From Ardenticatenaceae bacterium (lineage in GTDB: Bacteria; Chloroflexota; Anaerolineae; Promineifilales; Promineifilaceae), in the NCBI GenBank assembly GCA_020634215.1, contig JACKCD010000030.1, positions 3,022 through 67,021 on the forward strand: a stretch of 64,000 nucleotides of DNA, in the 5' to 3' direction. The notes beneath the pieces are model-generated. The model saw only the letters and a list, made by a program, of their open reading frames with translations. It was not told the origin of the DNA and did not search any database. Every line of letters begins with the position of its first letter. Position 1 is the first letter of the stretch. Both the position numbers and the translations under genes were made by a program. Shown here in pieces: positions 45,214-54,467 of this stretch.

Positions 45214-46356
45214 ATGTCTGTCGTGCTGGGTATTGACGTTTTGCTAAGTGACCATCTTGACCTGCTGCAGGGGCGGCGGGTGGGGTTGGTGAGCAGTGCC
45301 AGTGGCCTGACACGAGGTTTACGCAGTACGGTGGCAGCATTGCAGTCCTTGGCCGATGTTGAGCTTGTGGCACTTTTTGCCCCGGAACATGGTTTTTATG
45401 GGGCAGAGGCCGACGGCCGTTTTGTGCCTTCCACCATCGACCAGACAACCAGTTTGCCTATTTATAGTTTGTATGGGGAGCAAAAACGGCCGTCTACTGC
45501 TATGCTCGACGGCATTGACCTGCTTGTTTTCGATATCCAAACCGTTGGCGTTCGTTTTTATACCTACGTCACGACTATGCTCTATGTGCTGCAAGCGGCG
45601 GGCAACCATAGCATTCCTGTTGTGGTGTGTGACCGCCCCAACCCCATTGGCGGCCGTATTGTCGAAGGTCCAATTATGGAGCCGCCGTTTGAGAGCTTTA
45701 TTGGCTGTGGGCCATTGCCGCTGCGCCATGGCCTGACAATTGGTGAGTTGGCGCGGTTGTTTACCACCGTTTGGGAAGTGCGATGCGATTTGACGGTGGT
45801 TCCTTGCCAGGGATGGCAGCGGGATATGTGGCATGATGAGACGGGGCTGGTGTGGGTGCCGCCGTCACCGAGTATGCCGAAACTGGAAACGGCCGTTTGT
45901 TACCCTGGCACTTGTCTCATTGAGGGTACAAATTTGAGCGAGGGGCGGGGAACGGGCGTTCCTTTTGAACAAATTGGCGCACCCTGGCTTGATGCTGTTT
46001 GGCTGGCGCAAACGCTTAATAGCCAAAACTGCCCTGGCGTGGTTTTTCGCCCGACCCATTTTCAGCCCACGGACAGCAAATGGTGCGGCCAGATGTGCCG
46101 AGGGGTGCAGCTTCATGTCACCGACCGCGCCGTTTTTCGCCCGGTTATGACGGTGTTGGCGTTGTTAACGGCCGTTCAAACCCGCCACCCCGACGAATTT
46201 TCCTGGCGGCTGCCCCATTTTGACCGGCTCATAGGCACTGACCAGGTGCGGCAACAGTTGGAAGAGAAAGAACCTGTGGGCGACATTATCGGCCGTTGGG
46301 CCAAAGGTCAACACGCCTTCGACACCCACCGCCGCGCCGTTATGTTATATCAATAA
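45214..46356 (+). CDS. namZ: NamZ-type exo-beta-N-acetylmuramidase (DUF1343)
   Basis: This is a 380-residue protein. The N-terminal Rossmann-like half has GRRVGLVSSASG, LFAPEHGFYGAEADG, DLLVFDIQTVGVRFYTY and CDRPNPIGG; the C-terminal half has PSPSMPKLETAVCYPG and EGTNLSEGRGTG. These are signatures of the DUF1343 family, whose Bacillus subtilis member NamZ removes non-reducing-end MurNAc from peptidoglycan fragments. There is no signal peptide, so cleavage should occur after uptake, unlike the secreted Bacillus enzyme. The start at 45214 follows the hairpin directly; an earlier in-frame start lies inside the repeat. It sits between the regulator and the importer genes. Confidence 0.9.
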   Translation: MSVVLGIDVLLSDHLDLLQGRRVGLVSSASGLTRGLRSTVAALQSLADVELVALFAPEHGFYGAEADGRFVPSTIDQTTSLPIYSLYGEQKRPSTAMLDGIDLLVFDIQTVGVRFYTYVTTMLYVLQAAGNHSIPVVVCDRPNPIGGRIVEGPIMEPPFESFIGCGPLPLRHGLTIGELARLFTTVWEVRCDLTVVPCQGWQRDMWHDETGLVWVPPSPSMPKLETAVCYPGTCLIEGTNLSEGRGTGVPFEQIGAPWLDAVWLAQTLNSQNCPGVVFRPTHFQPTDSKWCGQMCRGVQLHVTDRAVFRPVMTVLALLTAVQTRHPDEFSWRLPHFDRLIGTDQVRQQLEEKEPVGDIIGRWAKGQHAFDTHRRAVMLYQ

Positions 46357-46385
46357 TCTGTCTTCATCCGCATCCTGTCTAGATG

Positions 46386-46450
46386 AAAATAGGACGCAGA
46401 TTTGCCGCATCTTTCTGATGCAGGCTCATCAGGTAAATCTGCGCCCTATA
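46386..46450. repeat. Intergenic hairpin, GGACGCAGATT family, copy 5
   Basis: AAAATAGGACGCAGATTTGCC is followed by AGGTAAATCTGCGCCCTATA. It sits directly ahead of the ribosome site of the permease gene. Confidence 0.8.
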
Positions 46451-46467
46451 GTACGAGGAGAAAACCT

Positions 46468-47550
46468 ATGGCAACAACCGCCGTAACCCGACCATCTGCC
46501 GAAGCTGCCCCAACGCTTAGACAGCGGCTGCGTGCTTTTTTCGGCAACTACGTCGTCCGTAAAATACTCAAAGCACTGATTACCACGTGGGCTGTTACCA
46601 CCTTCACCTTCTTTCTCATCCGGTTGCTGCCCGGCAACCCCATCGAGCAGTTTGTCAATCAACTCATCGTCACCTACGGCATTCCCTACAACGAAGCCCA
46701 GGATCAAGCGTCGGCTCTTTTTGCCATTGATTTTGACCGCCCCATTGGCCTGCAATACCTCGACTACGTGCGTAACCTCCTGCGCGGCGACATGGGCATG
46801 TCCATCCTCTCTCCCGGTACGCCCGTTACCGACATCATCAAAACATGGCTGCCCTGGACTATTTTCAGTGTTGGCACCGGCTTAATTCTTAGCTTTATTT
46901 CGGGTGTGGTTCTTGGTTTGTTAATGGCTTATCGGCGAGACTCCCTTTTTGACCACATCCTCACGCTCTACGCCTCCATCATGACCTCGGTGCCAAACTA
47001 CCTTATCGCCATCATTGTCATTGTCTTTTTTGGCGTGCAGCTTGAATGGTTCCCCATTGCCGAAATGCGCGGCGTGCTTTCGCCTGGTATTGAACCAGGT
47101 CTCTCCTGGACGTTTATCAAGGATGCTATTTTCCACGCCTCGGTGCCGGTGATAGTCTACACCATTACCGGCATGGGCGGCTGGATGCTGACAATGAAGA
47201 GCAGCACCATTGGGGTTTTGGAAGAGGATTATGTCACGATTTCCCGCGCCAAGGGGCTAAAGGACAGCCGTATTCTTACTTCTTATGTGGGTCGCAACGC
47301 TTCGCTTCCCATCTTTACCCAGCTTGCCATTGCCATTGGCTTTGTGGTTGGTGGCTCTGTCATCATCGAATCCCTGTTTCAATATCGCGGCATTGGTTTC
47401 ACCCTGCTGCAAAGCGTGCAGCGGCGCGACTACACCCTCATGCAGGGGGTCTTTCTCATGCTCACCTTTTCGGTCATCTTTGCCAATCTGCTGGCCGACA
47501 TTCTCTATAGCTGGATTGACCCGCGTATTCGGCTGGAAGACCAGGGATAA
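46468..47550 (+). CDS. Oligopeptide-type ABC transporter permease (DppB-like)
   Basis: This 360-residue membrane protein begins MATTAVTRPSAEAAP and has about six spans. The first is TTWAVTTFTFFLIRLLPGNP, the typical DppB/OppB opening with PGNP. The EAA-type loop is near EEDYVTISRAKGLKDSRIL. GAGGAG lies 8 bases before the ATG. The operon continues with a second permease and two ATPases. Position between NamZ and MurQ suggests muropeptides or peptides from cell walls as cargo (inference). Confidence 0.9.
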   Translation: MATTAVTRPSAEAAPTLRQRLRAFFGNYVVRKILKALITTWAVTTFTFFLIRLLPGNPIEQFVNQLIVTYGIPYNEAQDQASALFAIDFDRPIGLQYLDYVRNLLRGDMGMSILSPGTPVTDIIKTWLPWTIFSVGTGLILSFISGVVLGLLMAYRRDSLFDHILTLYASIMTSVPNYLIAIIVIVFFGVQLEWFPIAEMRGVLSPGIEPGLSWTFIKDAIFHASVPVIVYTITGMGGWMLTMKSSTIGVLEEDYVTISRAKGLKDSRILTSYVGRNASLPIFTQLAIAIGFVVGGSVIIESLFQYRGIGFTLLQSVQRRDYTLMQGVFLMLTFSVIFANLLADILYSWIDPRIRLEDQG

Positions 47551-47630
47551 CCATTTTTATGCTCTCGCTAGAAGGTCAACTTTTTTCAGCAGTTGAGCTT
47601 CTAAAACGGGACGTTATGTAGAGGAGAGAA

Positions 47631-48533
47631 ATGGAAACACAACACGAAAATGCTATGATCGGCTGGTTAAAACAACGCATCCAGGGTTTGCGGACGACGT
47701 TGCGGATTATGCGCTATAACACCGTGGGCTATATTGGCTTTCTGGCTATTGTCGCCATTGTTTTGCTTTCTTATATTGGCCCTTATTTTATTGAACTGGA
47801 TACCGATACCAAGATAGACAAAATCTACAATACCCCTTCCAGCGAATTTTGGCTTGGGACTGATCACCAGGGACGGGATATTTTTTCGCAGATTGTGCAT
47901 GGGGGTAAGGATGTGATTGCCGTGGGGCTGGCGGCCGGCCTCATTTCGACCATCATTGGGGTGACGTTTGGCACGCTTTCGGGGTTTATTGGCGGTTGGA
48001 CGGATACGATCATCGTTGCTATCACCGATTTTGTGCTAACCATTCCACGCTTCCCGCTGTTGGTGGTGCTGGCAGCCATTTTGACGTTTGACAGCAACAT
48101 TTATTTAGGGGTCATCTTGGGGCTGCTCAACTGGCCGTCACTGCTGCGGGCGGTGCGCTCCCAGGCACTTTCGCTGAAGCAGCGTGATTTTATTGCCGCT
48201 GCACGGGCACTTGACCTTGGCACTGCCCACATTGTTTTCCGCGAAATTATCCCTAACATGATGTCGTATATTATCATCAGCTTTACGCTGGCGATGACGG
48301 GGGCGATTTATGCGCTGGTGGGGCTGGTGCTGCTGGGTCTGGCTCCGTTTTCGGGCACGAATTGGGGCATTATGCTCAGTCTGGCCTGGACGCGGGGGGC
48401 AATCTTTTTTAAGGATAGTATTTGGTATATTATGAGTCCGGTGGTGGCGATTGCGATTTTGCAGTTGGCACTGATTACGATGAACCGCTCGATGGAGCTG
48501 ATTTTTAACCCACGGTTGCGGACGGAGGCGTAG
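47631..48533 (+). CDS. Oligopeptide-type ABC transporter permease (DppC-like)
   Basis: This 300-residue protein has an N-terminal span (VGYIGFLAIVAIVLLSYIGP) and the DppC-family motif FWLGTDHQGRDIFSQIVHG, then about five spans and the coupling loop LKQRDFIAAARALDLGTAHIVF. Its ribosome site is GAGGAGAG. It follows the first permease after 80 bases and pairs with it to form the channel. Confidence 0.92.
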   Translation: METQHENAMIGWLKQRIQGLRTTLRIMRYNTVGYIGFLAIVAIVLLSYIGPYFIELDTDTKIDKIYNTPSSEFWLGTDHQGRDIFSQIVHGGKDVIAVGLAAGLISTIIGVTFGTLSGFIGGWTDTIIVAITDFVLTIPRFPLLVVLAAILTFDSNIYLGVILGLLNWPSLLRAVRSQALSLKQRDFIAAARALDLGTAHIVFREIIPNMMSYIIISFTLAMTGAIYALVGLVLLGLAPFSGTNWGIMLSLAWTRGAIFFKDSIWYIMSPVVAIAILQLALITMNRSMELIFNPRLRTEA

Positions 48534-48542
48534 TCAATTCTG

Positions 48543-49604
48543 ATGGCACAAAACGATTATTCCAACATGATTGCGGCTGATGTGGATGCCCCGCTGCGGC
48601 TGGAGGATATTTCCATTTATTACAAGACGGCGAAGGGGCGGGTGCAGGCGGTGCGGGGGGTGAATTTGGCGCTGAAGGCGGGGGAGAGTTTGGCGCTGAT
48701 TGGGGAGAGTGGGTCGGGTAAGACGACGCTGGGGCTGGGAATTGTGCGGTTGTTGGTGAAAACGGCCGTTATTCAAGGCTCCATCACCTACCGCCGCGAC
48801 CAGAAAGAAGTCGAAGTGCTAGATTTGGCACCCGAAGCCTTACGCCAATTCCGTTGGCAGCAGTGCGCCATGGTGTTTCAATCGGCACTCAACGCTTTCA
48901 ACCCCGTGTTGCGGGTATGGGAACAAATTTGGGATACTGCCAAAGCCCACGGCTGGCGCGACAAGGAGGCGGTGCGGAAACAGGCACTTGATCTGCTCAA
49001 CTTTGTCCAGCTTGATGCTGACCGGGTCATTAACGCCTATCCCCATGAACTGAGCGGCGGGATGCGGCAACGAGTGCTGATTGCCATGTCGCTGCTGCTT
49101 AACCCGCAGGTGCTTATTTTAGACGAGCCAACGACTGCCCTTGACATTTTAACCCAACGCACCATCATTACGCTGCTGCGCCGTTTGAAGGAAGAGAAAA
49201 ATTTCACCATGATTTTTATCTCCCACGATTTGGCAATTGCGGCCGAACTGGCCGACCGTATTGCCACGATGTATGGCGGACGGCTGGTGGAAGTGGGGCC
49301 AACGGATCAACTTTTCTATAGCCCGCGTCATCCGTATACGCTGGGGTTGATCCGGGCGGTGCCTACGGTGACGGGTGGGTTTGAGGAGTTGTCCTCGATT
49401 CCTGGCTCCCCGCCAGACTTTATTAATATGCCCAGCGGCTGCAAATTTCATCCGCGCTGTGCGTTTGCCACGGAGAAATGTTCGCAAGAGGAACCGGACT
49501 TGGAGCCAGTGAGCAATGGGCATTATGCGGCGTGCTGGCATTGGCGTGAAGTGAAGGTGGAGGTTGATCGCTGGAACGAGGTTCGAGCGGCGGCGGCAAA
49601 TTAG
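48543..49604 (+). CDS. Oligopeptide ABC transporter ATPase (DppD-like)
   Basis: This is a 353-residue protein. Walker A GESGSGKTTLGLG, signature LSGGMRQRVLIAMSLL, Walker B VLILDEPTTALD and the C-terminal oligopeptide-transporter tail CKFHPRCAFATEKC are all present. The Cys spacing of the tail fits the iron-sulphur site reported for some DppD proteins. It starts 9 bases after the second permease. Confidence 0.94.
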   Translation: MAQNDYSNMIAADVDAPLRLEDISIYYKTAKGRVQAVRGVNLALKAGESLALIGESGSGKTTLGLGIVRLLVKTAVIQGSITYRRDQKEVEVLDLAPEALRQFRWQQCAMVFQSALNAFNPVLRVWEQIWDTAKAHGWRDKEAVRKQALDLLNFVQLDADRVINAYPHELSGGMRQRVLIAMSLLLNPQVLILDEPTTALDILTQRTIITLLRRLKEEKNFTMIFISHDLAIAAELADRIATMYGGRLVEVGPTDQLFYSPRHPYTLGLIRAVPTVTGGFEELSSIPGSPPDFINMPSGCKFHPRCAFATEKCSQEEPDLEPVSNGHYAACWHWREVKVEVDRWNEVRAAAAN

Positions 49605-49612
49605 GTGAAAGA

Positions 49613-50605
49613 GTGGCACCACTGATTGAATTAAAAAACGTGACGCGACGGTTTGGCAAGGGAGATCAGCGGATAACGGCCGTTGACAACATTTCGCTCT
49701 CCATTGAAAAAGGCGACATTGTTTGCCTGGTGGGGGAAAGCGGCTGCGGTAAATCTACAACGGGCAGCATGGTGGCAGGTCTGCTGCCAACCTCGGAAGG
49801 GCAGATTTTGTATAAGGGGCAAGATATTGCCCAGATGGATCGGGCGCAGTACCGGGAGTACCGTCATGGGGTGCAGATTGTGCACCAAGACCCCTATGCG
49901 TCGTTGAACCCGACGCAGACGGTGGAGCAGATGCTGACGACACCGCTGCAAAAACATGGGAATTATGGTAGCCGAACGGCCGTTCGGCGTCGCGCTATTG
50001 AACTGTTAGAAATTGTGGGGTTAACGCCCGCCGAAGAAGTGATGGCAAAACATCCGCACCAGCTTAGCGGCGGCCAGCGGCAGCGCGTCTCTGTGGCGCG
50101 TGCGCTTACCCTCAACCCTGCGTTTATTGTTGCCGATGAAGCTGTTTCAATGGTAGATGTATCGCTGCGTGTCAGCATCCTGACCATGCTCTCTCGGCTG
50201 CGGACAGAGCTGGACGTGACGTTTTTGTTTATTACCCATGACCTGGCGCTGGCAAAATATTTTGCCTGGCAAGAAGGCCGGGTGGTGGTCATGTATTTAG
50301 GGCGCATTGTCGAAGAGGGGCCAACGCCTCGCGTGATCCAAAATCCCGGCCATGCCTATACCCAGGCGCTGCTGTCGGCGGTGCCGGAGGCCGACCCGAA
50401 TATTGCCCGCAAGAAGAAACCGCTGGAGCTGCGGAGTGCGGACATCCCCAGCTTGTTGCGGCTGCCGTCGGGCTGTACATTTCATCCACGCTGCCCGTAT
50501 TTTGTGCCGGGGGTGTGCGAAACGGCCGTTCCGTCTCTCATTCCCATTGCCGGTGGCGGTGCTGCCGCTTGCCCTGTCCTCAACAAAGAGGGCGTTGTCG
50601 CATGA
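49613..50605 (+). CDS. Oligopeptide ABC transporter ATPase (DppF-like)
   Basis: This 330-residue protein has a GTG start. Walker A GESGCGKSTTGSM, signature LSGGQRQRVSVARAL and Walker B FIVADEAVSMVD are visible. The usual Glu-Pro-Val/Thr after the Walker B Asp reads EAVS here, a known DppF-type variation. The tail CTFHPRCPYFVPGVC matches the partner ATPase. It starts 8 bases after its partner's stop. The stop overlaps the next small gene by four bases (ATGA). Confidence 0.93.
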   Translation: MAPLIELKNVTRRFGKGDQRITAVDNISLSIEKGDIVCLVGESGCGKSTTGSMVAGLLPTSEGQILYKGQDIAQMDRAQYREYRHGVQIVHQDPYASLNPTQTVEQMLTTPLQKHGNYGSRTAVRRRAIELLEIVGLTPAEEVMAKHPHQLSGGQRQRVSVARALTLNPAFIVADEAVSMVDVSLRVSILTMLSRLRTELDVTFLFITHDLALAKYFAWQEGRVVVMYLGRIVEEGPTPRVIQNPGHAYTQALLSAVPEADPNIARKKKPLELRSADIPSLLRLPSGCTFHPRCPYFVPGVCETAVPSLIPIAGGGAAACPVLNKEGVVA

Positions 50606-50787
50606 TCGGCAGTGAACTGGGGCACGCTGCTTTTCGCATCGGCATGTATCTTGTCGTTGTTGCCGGGTTGCTTACCTGGTTTACCGAAACCGGCACCCCC
50701 GGCAATGCTATTTCCCAATTCACTCTGATTTTGGGAATCCTGTTTTTGGTTATCGTAACCATTCTAGTGCGAGTTGGTCGGAAGTGA
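50602..50787 (+). CDS. Small two-span membrane protein in the importer operon
   Basis: This 61-residue protein overlaps the ATPase stop by four bases, so it is translationally coupled. Two hydrophobic stretches (FRIGMYLVVVAGLLTWF and QFTLILGILFLVIVTILV) are separated by TETGTPGNAIS, and the end is Arg/Lys-rich. Such a coupled mini-protein is probably an accessory of the transporter or an unrelated membrane peptide. No family is recognised. Confidence 0.65.
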   Translation: MIGSELGHAAFRIGMYLVVVAGLLTWFTETGTPGNAISQFTLILGILFLVIVTILVRVGRK

Positions 50788-50868
50788 TTGGGAGATTGAG
50801 AGACTAAGAGACTTTCTCTTCTAATCTCCTAGTCTCTTAATCTCCTAATCTCTAGTCCCCTAGTCTCA
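50786..50868. repeat. Tandem-word hairpin spacer (GGGAGATTGAGAGACTA type)
   Basis: GGGAGATTGAGAGACTAAGAGACTTTCTC is followed by CTAATCTCCTAGTCTCTTAATCTCC and further copies. The word is related to the GATTGGAGATTAG family. It lies between the importer operon and its binding-protein gene. Confidence 0.75.
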
Positions 50869-50892
50869 CAAAACTGTCTTTTTAAGGAGGTG

Positions 50893-50976
50893 ATGCCTGA
50901 CAACAAGGTACTAAATCAAATAACTAACGATTTACAAATTTTGTTTAAAGTTTCTTTTACAAGGAGAAAGTTGTGA
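50893..50976 (+). CDS. 27-residue leader peptide ahead of the binding protein
   Basis: A near-perfect ribosome site (AAGGAGGTG) directly precedes the ATG at 50893. The frame encodes MPDNKVLNQITNDLQILFK and eight more residues, and its TGA overlaps the GTG start of the lipoprotein gene (TTGTGA). This layout suggests translational coupling or a regulatory leader for the binding protein, which must be made in excess over the transporter. The spacing between AAGGAGG and the ATG is short, so the site may also serve another purpose. Confidence 0.5.
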   Translation: MPDNKVLNQITNDLQILFKVSFTRRKL

Positions 50977-52886
50977 AAAATAAGAGATTCCTACTGATCG
51001 CGTTTGCCCTGATCGCCAGCCTGGTTTTGGCTGCGTGTCAACCCCAGGTTGTCGAAGTGACCCGCGTTGTGAGCGAGACCGTCACCGAAACCGTTACCCA
51101 AGAAGTGGAAGTTACCCGTGTCGTGGAAGGTGAAGTTGTCACCGAAACCGTTACCCAGGAAGTTGAAGTGACCCGCGTGGTGGAAGTTCCTGCCGAAGGC
51201 AGCAGCGGCGTAAGTGAATTCCATACCGCTTGGCCTTATACCCCACCCCCGGCTGGCCATTTCAACACCTTTGTCTCTGATGGCATGGGTCTTTCCATTT
51301 ACCAGCCGCTCATGGAGCCTTCCCTATTCTTCTACGTTTGGCACGACCAAAGCTGGTTGCCCATGGCTGGTGACTCCTGGGAATGGGTTGACGATAGCAC
51401 CCTGCGTGTCAAACTGCACGAAGGGGCTGTTTGGAGCGATGGTTCCGACTTCACCGCTCAAGACGTTCTCGATACGTTTGCCATCCGCCGCCTCCTCAGC
51501 TCTTCTGAGTGGAACTTCATGAGCGACATCGTAGCTGTGGATGACCATACCGTTGACTTTATTCTCACCGGTCCCTCCACAACCTTTGCCCGCCGCGTGC
51601 TCTCCCGTGCAGTTAGCATTCGCGCCTCTTCGGTTTATGGCGACTTTGCCCAACGCACCCGCGATCTCGTTGACCAGGGGTTGACTGCCGACTCTGATGA
51701 ATGGAGTGCGCTGCTGCAAGAGTTCAACGCATTCCGTCCTGAGGATATGGTTGTGCTTGGCCCGTTCAAGATTGACCCGGCCAGCATTACTGAATCGCAG
51801 ATGGTGTTGAACAAAAACGAAAGCTCCTTCATGGCCGACTGGGTGAAGTTTGACCGCATTGTCAACTACAACGGCGAAACCCCGGACGTAACCCCGCTGG
51901 TTCTGGCCCGCGAAGTGGACTACGCCACCCACGGCTTCCCGCCCGCTACCGAAGCGCAGTTTATTGCTGATGGTACTCGCATCATCCGTGGCCCGCTCTA
52001 CACCGGTCCGGCACTCTACTTCAACATGACCATCCACCCGTTTGAGATGCCTGAATTCCGCCAGGCAATGGCCTACGTCATTGACCGTGACGAAAACGGC
52101 TTTGTCTCTTTGGGTGAATCTGGCAAGCGTCAGGTCATGATGTCTGGTTTTGCCGACAGCGTCGCTGGCACATGGCTGACCGATGAAACCAAAGCTGCCC
52201 TGAACCATTACGATGCTGATCTGGCGAAAGCTGAAGAAATCCTCACCGGTTTAGGCTTTAGCCGCGACAGCGATGGCGTTTGGATGGACGACACCGGTGC
52301 CCGGATGGAGTTTGACCTGACGGCACCGGCCGAATTTGCTGACTGGTCTGCTGCCGCCGAAAACGTGGCCGAACAGTTGACCTCATTTGGTATCGCGACC
52401 ACCTTCCGGGGTGTCAACTTCCAGCAGCATCCAACCGATGTTCGCGCTGGGGCGTTTGAAATGGCAATTCGTGACTGGGGTGCTGCCAACCCGCATCCGT
52501 CCTTTGCTTTCACCACCGACTTCACCTCCTACAATGGAGGTGGTGGCGAGGCCGTCACCGAAGGTGCTGGTATGAGCTGGCCGCTGGTTCAGCAAACCTC
52601 GTTGGGTGAGATGGACTTAGGTCAGTTGACCATTGATGCCGGTAACGGTGGCGATGAAGCTGTCCAGAAAGAGATCGTTAACCAACTGGCGCTGGCCTAC
52701 AACGAACTGCTGCCGCAGATTCCGCTGTGGGAACGGTATGGCAACAACCCGGCTTCGCAGGTGCGTGTGGCTGGCTGGCCGGCCGACGGCGACCCGATCT
52801 ACAACAATGGTCCTTACGGCGACCCGTTTGTGACCTACCTGCTGCTGACCGGTACGCTGTATCCAGCACCGGGTAACGGCAATTAG
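50973..52886 (+). CDS. Peptide/muropeptide ABC transporter substrate-binding lipoprotein
   Basis: This 637-residue protein has a GTG start with AAGGAG upstream. The lipoprotein signal ends LVLAAC with lipidated Cys 22. A linker follows that repeats EVTRVV, ETVTETVTQ and similar blocks three times (about residues 27-72), encoded by direct DNA repeats at 51043-51190. The rest is a family 5 solute-binding protein (VKLHEGAVWSDGSDFTAQDVLD, EFRQAMAYVIDRDENG). It is the binding component of the importer at 46468-50605. Confidence 0.92.
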   Translation: MKNKRFLLIAFALIASLVLAACQPQVVEVTRVVSETVTETVTQEVEVTRVVEGEVVTETVTQEVEVTRVVEVPAEGSSGVSEFHTAWPYTPPPAGHFNTFVSDGMGLSIYQPLMEPSLFFYVWHDQSWLPMAGDSWEWVDDSTLRVKLHEGAVWSDGSDFTAQDVLDTFAIRRLLSSSEWNFMSDIVAVDDHTVDFILTGPSTTFARRVLSRAVSIRASSVYGDFAQRTRDLVDQGLTADSDEWSALLQEFNAFRPEDMVVLGPFKIDPASITESQMVLNKNESSFMADWVKFDRIVNYNGETPDVTPLVLAREVDYATHGFPPATEAQFIADGTRIIRGPLYTGPALYFNMTIHPFEMPEFRQAMAYVIDRDENGFVSLGESGKRQVMMSGFADSVAGTWLTDETKAALNHYDADLAKAEEILTGLGFSRDSDGVWMDDTGARMEFDLTAPAEFADWSAAAENVAEQLTSFGIATTFRGVNFQQHPTDVRAGAFEMAIRDWGAANPHPSFAFTTDFTSYNGGGGEAVTEGAGMSWPLVQQTSLGEMDLGQLTIDAGNGGDEAVQKEIVNQLALAYNELLPQIPLWERYGNNPASQVRVAGWPADGDPIYNNGPYGDPFVTYLLLTGTLYPAPGNGN

Positions 52887-52964
52887 TCAGTAATCAGTTA
52901 ACAGTAATCAGTAATCAGTGAACCCACTGATTACTGATTACTGATTACCGATTACCAATTACTG
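52886..52964. repeat. Tandem-word hairpin spacer (GTAATCAGTAATCAG type), copy 2
   Basis: Four GTAATCAG-like words are followed by CTGATTACTGATTACTGATTACC and more. It is the same word as at 22398-22456. It fills the gap up to 3 bases before the next ATG. Confidence 0.88.
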
Positions 52965-52967
52965 AAA

Positions 52968-54380
52968 ATGCGAATCGCATTTGGTGGCATTGCCACAGAA
53001 AGCTGTACTTTCTCCCCCTGGACAACCAAGCTGGCTGATTTTTGGGTGCAGCGTGGTGAAGAAATGATGGTGGGGGATCGGCACCCGTTTTTTGCCCAGC
53101 ATGAAGCAACGTTTTTACCGACGCTGAATGCGCGGGCGCTGCCGGGTGGGTCGGTGGAAACGGCCGTTTATCACCAACTCAAAACCGAACTCCTCAAACA
53201 CCTAGCCGCCCTCGGCCCCGTAGATGGCTTTTACCTCGATTTACACGGGGCAATGAACGTGGTGGGGATGGATGATGCGGAGGGGGATTTGGCAACGGCC
53301 GTTCGTGCCGCCGTTGGCCCTGATTGTTTGATCAGCGCCAGCATGGATTTGCACGGCAACATTTCCAACCGTTTTGTTCGTGCCCTTGACATGCTCACCG
53401 CCTACCGCACTGCGCCCCACGTAGACTACATGGAAACCCGCGCCAAAGCCGTGGCGATGTTGGTGAATTGCTTGCAAAACGGCACTCGCCCCCACATTTT
53501 GCGCCTGCCCGTGCCGGTCATTTTGCCCGGCGAACGCACCAGCACCGAAGTGGAGCCAGGTGCCACCGTCTATGCCGCGCTGCAGGTGAGCGACAGCGTG
53601 CCAGGGCTGATTGATGCCTCCATTTTTGTGGGCTACGTTTGGGCAGACGAACTCCGCGCCTCGGCCACAATTGTCGTCAGCGGGTTTGATGATGCGGCGA
53701 TGCAGGCCGAAACGCAGCGGCTGGGGCAACTTTATTGGCAAGCGCGACACGATTTTGTCTTTGGTGTGCCCGCAGGCAGTGCCGACCAGTGCCTCGATTG
53801 GGCGGTGGCGGCTCCCAACCAGCCCGTTTTTATTAGTGATTCGGGCGACAACCCGACGGCGGGCGGCGTGGGCGATGTGCCCGCGTTTGCTGAACGGTTG
53901 CTGGCACGGGATGATATTCCCAGTGCGGTGTTGGCGAGTATTGCCGATGAAACGGCCGTTTCCCTTTGCCACACCGCTGGACTCAACGCCACCGTCACCT
54001 TGTCGCTGGGGGGCAAGCTGGATCCGGTGCATGGACGGCCGTTAACCGTTACCGGGCGCGTCATTCACCTGAGCGACGACGACCCCGTGGCCGGGAAAAT
54101 TGCCGTTGTCCAGGTAAAAACCAGCAACCTCATCCTGACGCAGCACCGCAAGCCATACCACTATATTGCTGATTTTCAAGCGTTGGGCATTGACCCCGCT
54201 GCCCATAAAATTGTTGTTGTCAAGATTGGGTATCTTGTACCCGACTTAAAGCAAGCCGCTGCCCACGCTTTTCTGGCGCTCACCCCTGGTGCTGTCAATC
54301 AGGATATTCCCAGCCTGACCTACCACCGCATTCAGCGCCCCATTTACCCACTAGACCCCGATATGGAATGGGAGCCGTAA
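52968..54380 (+). CDS. M81-family metallopeptidase (MlrC-like)
   Basis: This 470-residue protein begins MRIAFGGIATESCTFSPW, the usual opening of the M81/DUF1485 family. Likely metal and active-site stretches are DGFYLDLHGAMN, ISASMDLHGNIS and FISDSGDNPTAGGVGD. The family prototype MlrC of microcystin degraders cleaves a peptide containing D-amino acids and iso-linked D-Glu. Here the gene lies among MurNAc-salvage genes, so a role in cutting D-iso-Glu-containing stem peptides is plausible (inference). No signal peptide, so it is cytoplasmic. Confidence 0.85.
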   Translation: MRIAFGGIATESCTFSPWTTKLADFWVQRGEEMMVGDRHPFFAQHEATFLPTLNARALPGGSVETAVYHQLKTELLKHLAALGPVDGFYLDLHGAMNVVGMDDAEGDLATAVRAAVGPDCLISASMDLHGNISNRFVRALDMLTAYRTAPHVDYMETRAKAVAMLVNCLQNGTRPHILRLPVPVILPGERTSTEVEPGATVYAALQVSDSVPGLIDASIFVGYVWADELRASATIVVSGFDDAAMQAETQRLGQLYWQARHDFVFGVPAGSADQCLDWAVAAPNQPVFISDSGDNPTAGGVGDVPAFAERLLARDDIPSAVLASIADETAVSLCHTAGLNATVTLSLGGKLDPVHGRPLTVTGRVIHLSDDDPVAGKIAVVQVKTSNLILTQHRKPYHYIADFQALGIDPAAHKIVVVKIGYLVPDLKQAAAHAFLALTPGAVNQDIPSLTYHRIQRPIYPLDPDMEWEP

Positions 54381-54385
54381 AAGAA

Positions 54386-54455
54386 ATTGGAGATTGGAGA
54401 TTGGAGATTACCGTTATGCTGCTGCCAATCTTCCATCCCTAATCTCTAATCTCCC
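54386..54455. repeat. Tandem-word hairpin spacer (GATTGGAGATTAG type), copy 2
   Basis: TTGGAGATTGGAGATTGGAGATT is followed by AATCTTCCATCCCTAATCTCTAATCTCC. It ends 12 bases before the next start codon. Confidence 0.85.
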
Positions 54456-54467
54456 TAATATTGAAAC

